Assembly: GCA_961205875.1 (NCBI GenBank) | Contig: OY540815.1 | Span: 15,003,638-15,067,637, forward strand | DNA length: 64,000 nucleotides | Direction of reading: 5' to 3' | Source of the DNA: Sialis fuliginosa | Taxonomy: Eukaryota > Arthropoda > Insecta > Megaloptera > Sialidae | Part shown: positions 46,985 to 58,432 of the stretch, in pieces | How the letters are laid out: each line of letters opens with the position of its first letter | How positions within the stretch are numbered: the stretch's first letter is position 1 | Position numbers and translations under genes: made by a program | The notes under the pieces: generated by a model | Seen by the model: only the letters and a program-made list of their open reading frames with translations | Databases searched by the model: none | What the model was told of the DNA's origin: nothing

Positions 46985-47215
46985 AGGCACTATTATTATC
47001 TTTAAGAGTATCATGGGCCCAAAGGCCCTCGCTACCCCCTTCCTTTTTAAAAAAACAAATTAAAACTCATAAACTAACAAAGAAGTAAATTGAATAGTTA
47101 ATATCTCAGCTTGGCGCGATCCTACAGACTCAATTTTTTTTTAAATGTAGCTTACACTATTATCTTTAAGAGCATCACGGGCCCAAAGACCCTCGCGACT
47201 TCCTTTTTGTGTTAT
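46985..47215. repeat. Two-copy direct repeat about 168 bp apart
   Basis: ATCTTTAAGAGTATCATGGG CCCAAAGGCCCTCGC (from 46998) and ATCTTTAAGAGCATCACGGG CCCAAAGACCCTCGC (from 47163). The 46628-46957 plus-strand frame just upstream lacks an ATG start and any motif. Confidence 0.65.
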
Positions 47216-47282
47216 GTGTCATATAAACTTATATTAGTGCGCAACTCATTAAAAAAATAAAGAAATAAGAAATACTATAGAT

Positions 47283-47562
47283 AAAAATCGACTGGCCCGC
47301 TGGCCCCATACAGCCCTGATCTAAACTATTATTAGTTGATACTGAAAATAGATAACATTTAATAATACTAAACCGGTCATCAAATTTCATAACTGCATCA
47401 CAATAGGTTCTTAAGATATTAAATAAAAACTAATTTTTTAAAAATCTTCGGAGAGCTATGTAGCTTCTTTATGAAAAAATTTCGGACACATGTTAATATA
47501 AAGTTTTCTTGTTTAAAATATTTTTCTGAATAGTTTGGCACGAAAATACTGAATCAACTGTA
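47283..47562 (-). repeat. Dispersed repeat family D, inverted relative of 45.9 kb copy
   Basis: Plus-strand blocks TGGCCCCATACAGCCCTGAT, CATCAAATTTCATAACTGCA and AATAGTTTGGCACGAAAATA then CTGAATCAACTGTA are reverse complements of family D body and tip. It extends to the GTCGTGCCAAA-type terminus that the 45.9-kb copy lacks. Confidence 0.65.
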
Positions 47563-48214
47563 TTGTAGGTTGCTTTTCATATACTTTTATTATAGTCAAC
47601 TACACAGGCAGAAGGCATACATTTATTGGGGGGGCTCACACTCTATCACAAAAACAGTAAACCTTGCTCTTATAGCGGCCATAACTGGTGCCAGTACTAT
47701 TCAAAATTATATAAAAGTTAAAAACTACTGGTTAAAAGCATCCCAACTGACACGAGCGTTAACATTTTATTCTCCCCAAAATACAAATGTACACCATCGA
47801 TTAACTCAACCCTTTCTGTCAGCGGGTAAAGAATCAACAGTTTAAACCATCAGAATTGTTAACTGTGGTTGATCTTGTGTATGTGTGTGTATATATGTGC
47901 GGAACGTGGTGGGAGGGGGTAGAAAAAAGCGCGCGTTGTGGAATCCGGTTGCGTTAATGTGCCCTCGGCGCGGACTAGACGTGCAATGCAATGGTCCATA
48001 TTACAGAGACAAATCACTAACGTTTATATATTACATACAATGTAGATGATCAACATGTAGGCGTAAATCTGGTTGGTATAATGGGATTTTCTTATAATTA
48101 AACTGATGTGGCCGACATATAACTTTTTTATATACTGAAACGATTATTTTGAAAACAACTCGCTGATCAGTACTAGAATGATCGAAGATGAACTGAAGTT
48201 CCTATTCATACTAT
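47563..48214. other. Unrecognised; includes a CpG-rich patch
   Basis: A GT-rich run at 47875-47900 is followed by a GC- and CpG-rich patch at 47898-47990 (GCGCGCGTTGTGGAATCCGG, GCCCTCGGCGCGGACTAGAC). The plus-strand frame 47570-47845 lacks an ATG start and any motif. Confidence 0.4.
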
Positions 48215-48468
48215 CAGGGCCGTAACTAGAAGCTCGGGGGCCCCCAGAATATGCAAAAAAAAATTGAAGACATTTTTTATCATAGCTAACAAAAAGCTAA
48301 ACAAAAAATAAATAAAAGAGGTCATTCAATTCAAAATTAGTACTAGTTGAAGACCTTTTTTTTGCTCCTAACAATTTTTCCTATTTACTTACTCCAATTT
48401 TTACGCTGCGGGGCCCCCCCTAACGTCGGGGGCCCAGGGGCACTACCCCGGTGATAGTTACGGCCCTG
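48215..48468. mobile_element. hAT-type MITE, complete, with 8-bp target duplication
   Basis: CAGGGCCGTAACTA at the left and TAGTTACGGCCCTG at the right are perfect 14-bp inverted tips. Flanks CATACTAT (48207-48214) and TATACTAT (48469-48476) agree at 7 of 8 positions. GGGGGCCCCC-type GC blocks follow each tip. Length is 254 bp with no open frame. A half copy is at 26170-26330. Confidence 0.92.
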
Positions 48469-48529
48469 TATACTATGGGTACAATTTATACCAGGTTCGA
48501 TCACTCCAGTAAAATATTCTTTGATACTA

Positions 48530-48771
48530 TACTGTATCGGAGCGTGATTGGACCGAGACCTGACCGATAACTATAGTGTGAATGATTTAATTGTTTATTG
48601 TTTATTTATATTTCATTGGAGCGATACCGGACCGAGACCGGCTCGATAGTCTGGATCGACCCTAATACTGTATCGGAACGTGATTGGACCTATAGTATGA
48701 ATAATTTCATTGTTGATTGTTTATTTATATTTGATTGGAGCGAGACCGGTTCGATAGTCTGGATCGACCCT
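48530..48771. repeat. Two-copy tandem duplication, period about 136 bp
   Basis: TACTGTATCGGAGCGTGATT GGACC (48530) recurs as TACTGTATCGGAACGTGATT GGACC (48666). Both units continue with ATTTAATTGTTTATTG-type DNA and end TCGATAGTCTGGATCGACCC. CGAGACCGG/GAGACCTGACCG motifs also repeat within a unit. It begins soon after the hAT MITE. Confidence 0.8.
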
Positions 48772-51700
48772 TAGGCTGCATTAAAAATTACAAAAGAAAC
48801 AAACAGTATTTCAAATACTAATTTGTATATATTATGTTGTAGGATTTCCATATGATTAATAAAATTTACATTTCATTGTCATACACTTTTTATGTTTCAA
48901 TAAATAATTCATTCTATAGAAAATACGACTATATAACAAATTTATTTATGATTATAAAAAATAATTAAATATTCCGATATTCTCCGAAACCAAATTATCA
49001 GTGGAAAATCTCATTATAAAATTTTATACAAAGTCGCTGTTTCCATTTGATTAAAATTAACACATGAAAGGGTAAATTTCAATAATGAATAAATATTTTG
49101 GATATTTAACTTCAATCCTTAAACTTCCACTAATAAAAGTTGTTTTAAAAAATAAATATTTTAAACATAAAGTAATTTTTATATTCTATCTATATAGATA
49201 TAGATATACCACGCTTTTTGGGTAATAAAAATAATCTATTTTAATGATTTTTAAAAATCTTGCCTTTCTGCTTATTACTAAACTAATTTTGATAGAGCTT
49301 TGACTGTTAGAAAATCTTAGAATTAGTTTTGGCTAATCATTGATTCAATTCAGGCCTGTATTAAGGAAAATTGATAATTATTAGTTTGTCATAAAATTAT
49401 ATGTATAAAACTAAAAGAACTTCTTGATGTTTACAGTTTTTCTTCGGTAAATGTCGATTTTAACGTATTTAACTATAACCAACAGTAAAAAAAAGACAGT
49501 AACGAAAATAAACAAACTTAAAATAAGATTGTGGAAATGTTGAAGAAACTCTTCCTTATTACCATTTAGATAATGCAAATTACGAAACGTAATGTAAATG
49601 AAAAACACGTAAATATTGCTACCTAAGCCGGTTTAAAAATTCAAAGAAGTTTGCATGTGAAAATATCAAGTTGGGCGCCTCACTAAATGGAAAAGTTAGC
49701 GGGCGTCTTTTATCATGTGTTTTCCATCCACCCGTTAAACATCAGAAGTGTGTTAATGCGAAGTTTTTCTACTTCCTGATGGAACTTTAAAAGTAATTTC
49801 ATTTTAAATACGTCGGCTCGAATTTTAATTAGTTGTATGTAGAAAATGTTTTCTCGTAATAATTATTTTTTAAATAAGAAAAACGTTCAAGTGTAATAAA
49901 GTAAGTCACCAACGTTGTACGTATTAACTAACTACGTTTAAAAACCGGTTGTTATGTAGGTTATGTAATTTATTATTAATTAATTGAGAGAAACTGATAT
50001 AAAAAGGTTCTTATGTAGGGTTGACACAGTTTAATAATAACAATAACTGAATTACCCTGAAAATTTATATTATATATACATTTGAAATGGGTCATAATGT
50101 TCTATGATAACTTCCAAATCTTTTACGTCAGTCATCTCGAATCTCCGACTGACCTTCTAATATTTGTTTCTCCTTTTTTGGAACGTTATTCGTTCTACAT
50201 ATTCGAACTATGCATATGTTGTTTTGTTTGTGTATAATCCACATTTGTGTATTTGTTAACCTGTATAGTTTGTTTAATCTGGATATTTGGAATTATTATA
50301 TATTTTACCCAATTCTCGCTTATTTTCCACACTCTTGATCCATATGTTGCAATGGGCTTTATTATGCCATTATATATTCTCCTTTTACTATTTTTAGATA
50401 CCGACTAGTCCCAGAGGATAGAGTTGAGTAGTGATATTGCCTTTCTGACTTGTTGATTTCTCTGTTGGATAAATTTTAAAATTAAATATACCTACAAAAA
50501 GTTTACATTTTAAAATTTATATATGAAACGCAAATGGAAGAAAAAGAAGTCATAAATATAAGTCAGAAAGTATTATTCAATATTATAATTCTTTATATGA
50601 AATGGCATGTCATAAATGTATGAATTTTTGATGTAAATGTGACAAAATCTTTTTTGTTCGTCAACTTTAAAACGCGTAAAGTGCTTTCTAGTTCCATTTA
50701 GTTATTATCTCATCTATAAATGTAAAATGTCAGAGAACGAGAGATAAAGTAATACATTTTTGTATTTACACCTGCATTTGTATATATTCATACATTATTG
50801 TATATGTATCTATAGGTTTATATGTATGTTGCTACATATAAATATAAACCACTAGCGATACAATAAGGTAAAACGAAATGACATGTAAATATGAATATAG
50901 ATGTATTGTATAATTTAACTTAAACAAAACGTGTATCTGAATCACAAGCGTTTTGTATCTTTTTTTATTATAAAATATTGTTTCTTATATCACAAAAATA
51001 AGAAATATTATTACTAAAAATACATTGATCAGACATTATGAATAAAGCATAAAACGTTTTTTTTTTTATATTTGCGTATCTGTCTGTTTAAAAACAGTTC
51101 GTTGCGATGGATATTTAACCCAAAATAAGAATATTTTACTAGGATGCCGGACGTGTATCTACGTTTGAGAGTTTTTTGTGCTTCGTCACTGTAAATGTAA
51201 TGTTCGGATACTTTTTATATGGATGGATACTGTACAACTCATTTTTTATATTAAACTATCTTCCAACTAACCCAATTAAATTCACAATTTCTCTACAACA
51301 GACATGGTACAAAACGATGATTTACATTTTATTTTACATATGAAAACTTTTAAATAAAAACCATAGTATATTTTCATATATATGTATGTATGTTTGGGAA
51401 TGGTTTTACTGAAAATGTATTTTTAAATTTAATAGTGGAGTCATATTAGAGAATTTTTTTGGAAGGCAATTTTTTTAACCTTTTCGAAAAAAACGGTATA
51501 TTTTACAGTTTCACATTTTTTTAAATATCTACATTTTTTATTAACGGGGTTGTAGAACTTAAAAATTCATTGTATTCGTTATGAATTTCCCTACAAAACT
51601 AAATAGTTAAAAATCCTATAAATTTGTTAAATAACCTTAAAAAAATAAAAATCAAAACAATGAACATTTTATTTTATTTTTTGTATTACTTGACCAATAG

Positions 51701-54700
51701 TAAATGGATTATATGATTATAAATAAGTGTGCCAAATTTCAAATAAAAATATTAGTAACAACGACTAAAAAACGCATTTAAAAATCAAAATTGACTAGTT
51801 GATAACCTGTGGGCAAAACATGATTCTTTTTTTGTATTGTAGATTTTTTTATGCGATGGTACCAAAGAAAATTCTACAAATATTTTAAAAACTTAATTTT
51901 TTGCGTTTTTGTGTTTGAATTTTTTTTCCAAAATTGCTATATTTTGCTCAATATTATTGATTTTTGCAAATAAAATATTTATTATTATTTGTTATTTGTT
52001 TTATTTTTTACTTACTTCCAAAATAAACGCAGAAAAAAATTGAAATATTGTATACGTTAAAATCAATAATATCGAGCGAAAAATTGTAATTTTTAAAAAA
52101 ATAATTCAAATAACAACCATACAAAACACATTTATTTTTATGGTAATTTTTCCAGGTGGCCTTGTTATTTTGAAAGCTGTTTTTGTTTTGGTACAACGCC
52201 CGCTTATATAAAACCTTTGGTTGAAAAGTTACACAAATTAAGTTTTGTGCATAACTTAGTTGTGAAAATGGTCCGTGGAGAAAAGTTTTGTACGATGTTT
52301 ACGAGCCTCATTCATATGTTTTATCTACGGATGAGTCTTTTAAATAATATGACGTCATCGTGTAACTCTTAAACTTAACATTTATGTTATTCCTAGTTGA
52401 GTTTAAATGCTCGCATTTTGTTTTATGTAAAGTACTTCAGTAGCCAAACCAACCACAAGAAATAATCAACCGATAAATAATTTTATATTTCAACCTCCAT
52501 TATCAAAATTATTTTTATGGGGACATTTAAAAATTTAAGGTTTGGTACAAATAGAATATTAGCTAATTAAAGTACAAAACGATGTTCAGTTATATTATTT
52601 ACAATTTAAATTTCTATGAAAATAAATTAGGTAAATCAAAAAACAAGGAAACCAACCATAAAAATAAACCTCTGAAAATAACATATTCATATCTTTTTTC
52701 CTTACTTTACTTGCTTATTTTACAAATAGATATTGTAATTAGATTTACTTCAGTAATTACAAAAAATATACTTAAATATATTTACCTCACGTATTTTTAA
52801 TTTATGCATTTAATAAAAAACATAATTTACCTCTATATGTAAATTTTACCTACCAAGTTCTTCGTTATTTCTGTTAGAATAAATTCAAAAAGGAATATTT
52901 ATTTTAATGAAATAACTATAGTGATAGACAACTTTTTATGAGGGCTCGGCGCGGGTGGCATCATTAGAATGGTGTAGTTTGTTTATGTACTCTGAAAAAA
53001 ATCTGTAAATAATGCGATTTAAAATATTAATTAATCGAAATACACTACATTTTTCTTATAGGTACATTGAAAAGCAAGAAATAAACGATTAACTTGCATA
53101 ACTATCTTTTTTTTAAAAGTTAATATTTCATTCAACGAGTATTATTTGATAGTAATCATAAGAAACTCGAGATTTTAATTAATAGAATTTTACGTTTTGA
53201 AGATCTTTAAAACCACGTACGACTAAATCGATAAAAAGTATGAAATTTTTAAATCTGTTGTAGATATGTACACACTGTAGATGTGCATCTCGTATTTTTG
53301 AAGAATATAATCCGAGAATGGTTAAATAACGATACAAAATTTGACATAAATTGACATTTACCATTTAACTTTTGTAAAAAAAATTTTTTTTACATTCATG
53401 TTTAAATAAAGAGAAGTATAGACCCAGAATACGATCTATCTATTTTTTGCGAAGATTTGATTTTCCTCACTTCTGGCAATCGTTTTTAAATTTGTGTTCC
53501 TAAAAATTTAAGAATAAAAAAGAGCTTTAAAAGTGCATTTATTGTTCTATTTTAAAAACTTTTTTGTAAAGTGTGTACTATTAGTTATATAAACTATAAA
53601 CTAGCAGGGCATTAAAAATTATGCGCAAGGAATGTTTTTTTATAGATATCTATATAACGAGCCGGTTGTTCAATATTTGGCAGCACACCCCTGCATACAC
53701 ATATATACTTACATCTACGCAATCGCTAATGGCGTGTTGCTCTAACATCGTAATAGGGGCATACGTTTGCAGGCGTTCAAAAGCTTCGTGTATATTCCTT
53801 TATTGTTCGAACTAAATCGAGTGTAAAGTTTGCTCTGCTTGTCAAATTGTTCATGTCGATGATGGATGGTATGCTTATACACTCTCACCTGTACAATGCG
53901 CCGGTATTGTAAGACAACTGCCGATAGTTTCTTTCATAACAGGATTTATTTAAGTTTCAAACTTTAAAGACTTGATATCGCAATACTTATAGGTACAAGC
54001 GTTTGTCTGCGATTTCGCTCAAGTTTATTTTAAAATAGGCTCGATTAGTTGTTTTAAACATGTAGGCATCCTAACTACAACAGATTATTTCAAACTTAAT
54101 TATTTATAGGGTTTTAAGCTTTATAACAATGAAAGTCCCATCAAAATCGGACCACGCAAACAGACAGATACCCACAATGTGCCCAAAATACAAACACGAT
54201 TAGTTTTTATTATAATAATCCTGACACGCATTTAGATATTATAGACACAAATATTTACCATCTTCTAAATTAAATTATGTAATATCCAGTATATCTAGGT
54301 ATATCATTAGATTAAAAATTCCAACACGTATTTACACTTACCATTAAAACATTGTGCCCCAACCTTTATACTTTGAATCATCTAAGATTCATTAGAATTC
54401 AAGTGAATTTGTTAATGATATTAAAGTCGTTCTTCTGAATTCTCAGCCACAGCCTGCTTCGTCACTTCGTATCGCTTGAATCCACCAGAGCACGACAGTA
54501 ATGCACATTATCTTTAATATGAGTTTAATAGTTTGCAAAGCGTATGTTTATTTAACAATAACAAGTTCCCAAATCCTTCTGCGATCCACTTACAGTTCTA
54601 AACTGTTGCGATTTCAGAACCAGTGTTGCCATCTGTAGGTTATGTGAAACTTATGTTAAAAATTAAAATAAATATTGCGAGGCATTTAATATGCAAATAG

Positions 54701-54820
54701 TCAAATCTAAGACAATCCATTCGATAGTTTTTAATTGTATTTAATACCTTAAAATTATTTTTACTATATTGTTTTTTTTAAATGAATATTTTAAATTTCG
54801 ATTTTTTGTGATTTTAAGTA
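48772..54820. other. Long AT-rich stretch, nothing recognised
   Basis: Six kilobases without a repeat shared with the rest of the window. Frames at 49411-49608, 52008-52196, 52582-52800, 53179-53364 and 53621-53815 have no motif. A GC-richer patch at 53650-53830 (GGCAGCACACCCCTGCATAC) and another at 54430-54510 are unexplained. TATCTATATAGATATAGATA at about 49187 is a short self-complementary run. Confidence 0.5.
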
Positions 54821-55213
54821 GGAAATTGAATGCTCTATAAAAAAGAATCTATACAATTTTCACGTAACATGTGTTTGAAAAAATAAATATATTGGAATGT
54901 CACCCCTCCTCCATACATGCGAATTAAATGATTTTGAAATGGGACTGTCCTCAAGCCAGACCCAACCATCCAATCAAGTTTCATTAATATCAGTTCAGTG
55001 GTTCATGAGTTATGCGTGTGACAAGGATTCAGGGGACAGACATACACAGACATACAGACAGATGTACGGACATATAGACAGACACGGAACGAAAAGTTTT
55101 TGTCTTGACCTGAAACAGAAAGATCAATTTAAAATTTTGAAATCGGAGAAGATTTTTTTTCTCATCCTAAAATGATCACAAAGCTTCTCGTATCTTCGAT
55201 ATTGCGAGGAAGT
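54821..55213 (-). repeat. Dispersed repeat family A, longest copy
   Basis: Plus-strand landmarks are GGAAATTGAATGCTCTATAA, GAATGTCACCCCTCCTCC, CAGTTCAGTGGTTCATGAGT, GTGTGACAAGGATTCAGGGG, an (ACAGACAT)n-type stretch, GGAACGAAAAGTTTTTGTCT and CTTCTCGTATCTTCGATATT then GCGAGGAAG. It is the reverse complement of 23150-23500 plus the CAGACA run. The plus frame 54897-55175 (92 codons) is translated repeat. Confidence 0.8.
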
Positions 55214-55670
55214 AAAACATTTACGTAGCATCAATAACATACTAAACTCCTCATTAAAATCAACCTCTACTTATTATGTTATTAAATACATATTTATTTA
55301 CAAAATTATTTGTTGGCTACACCGGACATGGCATTCTACGCAAAACATAACAGATAACTATCTGTAACTAGGACTGTTTTATAGTGTTTAGTCATCAAAA
55401 TATCGTTACCCGTGCATGTTAAATGTACAGATAAATTATACATAATCATATTATACAGTACCCTAAAGGGTCTAGCATTATGAGTATATAAATGCGTACA
55501 TGTGGTTAAATATTACGTATGCGAGTGTACAAATACAGAGTTTCAGACGTTTTATTCTTCATTAACCCAGTAGTAGGCCTGCTCTATTACATTGTATGTT
55601 TCAAAATAAACGCCACAAATATTTATATATAATTAAATTCGAGACAGGTTAGTATATAGACTTTTTAGGG
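55214..55670. other. AT-rich stretch, nothing recognised
   Basis: No open frame or repeat seen between the family A copy and the hAT-like tip. Confidence 0.5.
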
Positions 55671-55730
55671 CAGGGCTGGCCAACTTGCGGCCCGCGACGC
55701 TCTTATGTGCGGCCCGCGGCCACACATGTG
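55671..55730 (+). mobile_element. hAT-type terminus, partner end not found
   Basis: CAGGGCTGGCCAACTTGCGG CCCGCGACG then GTGCGGCCCGCGGCC. CAGGG.TGGCCAAC.TGCGGCCCGC is a well-known hAT-family tip with GCGGCCC subterminal words. No inverted partner was found downstream, so the element is truncated, interrupted or its far end is decayed. The 415 bases that follow are AT-rich with nothing recognised. Confidence 0.5.
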
Positions 55731-56145
55731 CAAATTATATTTTTACAATGTTTATTTTAAGTATCAGGTGTTTCAGAATGACTGAGGTTGGTTTTAATTT
55801 CCCGTTGTTTTCTTTAAAATACTATTATATTTATGTGACTTAACTAATCATTTTAGATGTTTTATAATATAATACGAAATTAGAATTTGAAGTATTTTTG
55901 TGAATAAATAAACCCATTATTTATTAGTATTTTAAATACTTTTAAATACCATACAGATGTATTTTGTTGTTGGTTAATTTTTTTCTTTAAATTTACTATG
56001 ATTGAACACTTGTTTGTTTTTCCCCTCGGATCGAATGAGACCCTTTATCTGTGGCAGTGCGAAAAAAGCATAATAAAAATTATAAAAAACAATAGATTTT
56101 TAAAAATATCATTTCTGTTTTTGGGTCATAGGTATAAAATTTATA

Positions 56146-56209
56146 TAGACAGAAGGACGGACAGAGAAAAACTATAAGGGTTCCTAATTTTCTACGGAAC
56201 CCTAAAAAT
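56146..56209 (+). repeat. LINE-like repeat tail (GGAACCCTAAAAA)
   Basis: GACAGAAGGACGGACAGAG, then CTATAAGGGTTCC and CTACGGAACCCTAAAAA. Repeats with GGACGGACAG followed by GGTTCC and a CGGAACCCTAAAAA end are widespread in insect genomes, usually as tails of non-LTR elements. The end abuts the coding-like remnant that begins at 56208. Confidence 0.5.
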
Positions 56210-56469
56210 GAATACGATATCGACGAAAAAGTCGAATGCGAATATTGTCACAGTAGTGCGTTGACTATGCGGAATTCCAAATGACGTAATCAGTACGAAA
56301 CGGGCGGATCGCAATTTTTGCTTCTCGTGGAATCCTGGTCGGTATAACAGATGTCCGGTCTGTAAACAGTATAAAGAATACTATAACACGATTCGTACGA
56401 CGCAGGCGATGCGTCCATTGCTTTTAAATGAACGCTTAACTTTAATTGAAAAACGACATGGAAAAAATT
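56208..56469 (+). pseudogene. Coding remnant with zinc-binding-like cysteines, unrecognised
   Basis: I do not recognise this as a known family. Two overlapping plus frames read through a GC-richer patch. The first (from AATGAATACGATATC at 56208) gives NEYDIDEKVECEYCHSSALT before a TGA at about 56282. The second, one base over, is open from 56265 to 56522 and gives CGIPNDV..., then RADRNFCFSWNPGRYNRCPV and CKQYKEYYNTIRTTQAM..., ending RHGKNC. Together they show C-x2-C, a single Cys, then NPGRY..CPVC, loosely like a GRF-type or other small zinc ribbon. A one-base shift separates the halves. GTAAGT at 56470 follows the final Cys codon and would be a good splice donor. It could be a decayed transposase fragment, a zinc-finger exon or a chance pattern; codon-level conservation would decide. 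Confidence 0.3.
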
Positions 56470-56687
56470 GTAAGTTATTTTTTACTAAAATTCTGGAAAA
56501 AACTACTATGCTGTATAAAACTTGAGGACAATATGGAGTAATTAAGATAATATTCTAAATTTTACAATACTACATATATTACACTTTGACAATTTACATA
56601 CTTCCAAACAATGCGCATTAAAAATTTTCCCCATAATACTGATCTACCCCTCAGTTACCTAACTTGCATAGTAAGCAATGTTTATTA

Positions 56688-57024
56688 TAGAGGTGTACCG
56701 AAATTCCGGCCAGAACTCACGATGTAGATTTAAAGTGAATATTTTAACGTCACTACCATTACCTATATTATTATTATTTTTATATTATTATTGACACTAT
56801 AAATGTAATTACATTCGATCGAAAAGAACGTATGCTATACAAATAGTTTTATGAAGCTGTAAAAATTGCAGAATATGTAGAAAACACAATTTTTATAATT
56901 TAATGTATTTTCTTAGAGAAATACCATATAGAACAATGTTATAATAATTTAAAATAATAATCTATGTATTTATATTTGAAATATAATAGTAGTGACGTAA
57001 GATGTGAATTCCGGCACACCTCTA
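56688..57024. mobile_element. hAT-type MITE with perfect 8-bp target duplication
   Basis: Left TAGAGGTGTACCGAAATTCCGG, right (minus strand) TAGAGGTGTGCCGGAATTC. GTTTATTA is present on both sides (56680-56687 and 57025-57032). TAGAGGTGT tips with 8-bp duplications are typical of one hAT lineage. The 337-bp body is AT-rich with no frame. Confidence 0.92.
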
Positions 57025-57235
57025 GTTTATTATACAATTTTTTTCATGTATATGAACTAAACTCTAGTTTGTAATAGTAAATGTATAAAATATTTCGATG
57101 GTTTTATTTTTTCATATTATGATATACATGCATAAATACGTATGATTTCTTAGGTGAACGATTTAAAAAATTGGTGTGAACTTATTTTGTTACCAAAAAG
57201 GGTACAAATATTTTGTTAATTTGTTATGATTTAAC

Positions 57236-58432
57236 CAGGGCCGTCTTTAATCTATTGGAGACCCTGGGCACATTAGGATAATGGGGCCCCTATGATCTTG
57301 ATAGAGCACTATTTTGTAAGGATAGACAAATAAAAGTAGATAAGCATAAATTAATAGAAGCGTCCATGGAAGCAGGGGAAGCAGTGCTTCCCTTACTTTA
57401 TGGGTAAATTAATACAAATCTGTGTTTTCAGTTAATAAATAATTTTAAAATATTATTAGAATATTCATCTTTATGCGCAACTCAAACATTTTAACCAAAA
57501 ATAGCATTTAATATTAATTTACACGCTCAACTATAAAACTATGATACCTCTACGTCTTATTTTCTTGTATTTTAGTCGATATTTGTATGACGAGTTGAAG
57601 TTCACTGTAGGAAATTTCACTAAAAAATTTCGAATTTTTGATTTCGTTAAAAGTATGTTTATTGTATAGAAAATGACGCGAAAAGTTGAATGCTTCAAAC
57701 CGCAGGTCTATATCTTAAACCGTTCTCGAGATATAGCCTCTCAAAGTTTCAATTTTTTCAAAATTTTGAAGAAAAATGGCCCTAACTTTTGAACGCGTGG
57801 TCGGAATTGATTTTAGTTGACGGATTTGGAATCAGCATATCAAAATCTATATAATGACATGTATAATACCTTAAAACTCGAAAAAAAAAAATTCGCGAAA
57901 AATCGAAAAAATTCAAAGGGGTATACCTTAAAAAATGTCGATTTTTGGCAAAAAATTTTTTGTCGGATTTTAAAGTATTATACATGTCATTATATAGATT
58001 TTGACACGCTGATTTCAAATCCGTCAACTAAAATCAATTCCGACCACGCGTTCAAAAGTTATTCCATTTTTTCTCCAAAAATTTGAAAAATCTAAAACTT
58101 TGAGAGGCTATATCTCGAGAACGGTTTGAGATACAGACCTGCGGTTTGAAACAAACAACTTTTCACGTCATTTTCTATACAATAAACATACTTTTAACGA
58201 AATGAACTTCAACTTGTCATACAAATATCGATTTAAATACAAGAAAATAAGACGTAGACTCATTTAGTTACTATATAAATATAAAAGAATTTATTTAAAA
58301 AATTAATTTAATTTTGAAATAAATATGTTTTTCGGTAATAAATATCGGTTATCGTTTGGTGATATGGGGGCCCCTATCGATCGCGGGGCCCTGGGCACGT
58401 GCCCAGAGTGCCCAGTGGGAAAGAGGGGCCTG
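57236..58432. mobile_element. Non-autonomous hAT-type element carrying a 700-bp hairpin
   Basis: Left CAGGGCCGTCTTTAAT...ACCCTGGGCACATT...GGGGCCCCTATGAT; right CCCTATCGATCGCGGGGCCCTGGGCAC...AAAGAGGGGCCTG. These are imperfect inverted ends of the CAGGGCCG.CTTTA...CCCTGGGCA type known in hAT elements. Flanks GATTTAAC (57228-57235) and GATCTAAC (58433-58440) match at 7 of 8. It is 1197 bp. Near the left end, GGAAGCAGGGGAAGCAGTGC TTCCC (57368 onwards) may be the edge of a nested insertion. The centre is the hairpin described next. No transposase. Confidence 0.8.
57551..58255. repeat. Near-perfect long inverted repeat (hairpin), arms about 320-360 bp
   Basis: The left arm 57551-57910 starts TACGTCTTATTTTCTTGTAT. 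The right arm 57936-58255 ends ACAAGAAAATAAGACGTA. The loop is about 25 nt. Blocks such as GACGGATTTGGAATCAGCAT, GAACGCGTGGTCGGAATTGA and TCTCGAGATATAGCCTCTCA are mirrored with few changes. The left arm holds about 35 extra bases near 57610-57650. The two frames 57782-58027 (minus) and 57817-58086 (plus) encode look-alike peptides only because they sit on opposite arms. Confidence 0.93.

Noticed and set aside
57782..58086. Two similar 81- and 89-codon frames on opposite strands (MTDL.SA.QNLYNDMYNTL...)
   Set aside because: They are the two arms of one hairpin read in opposite directions, so the peptide similarity is automatic.
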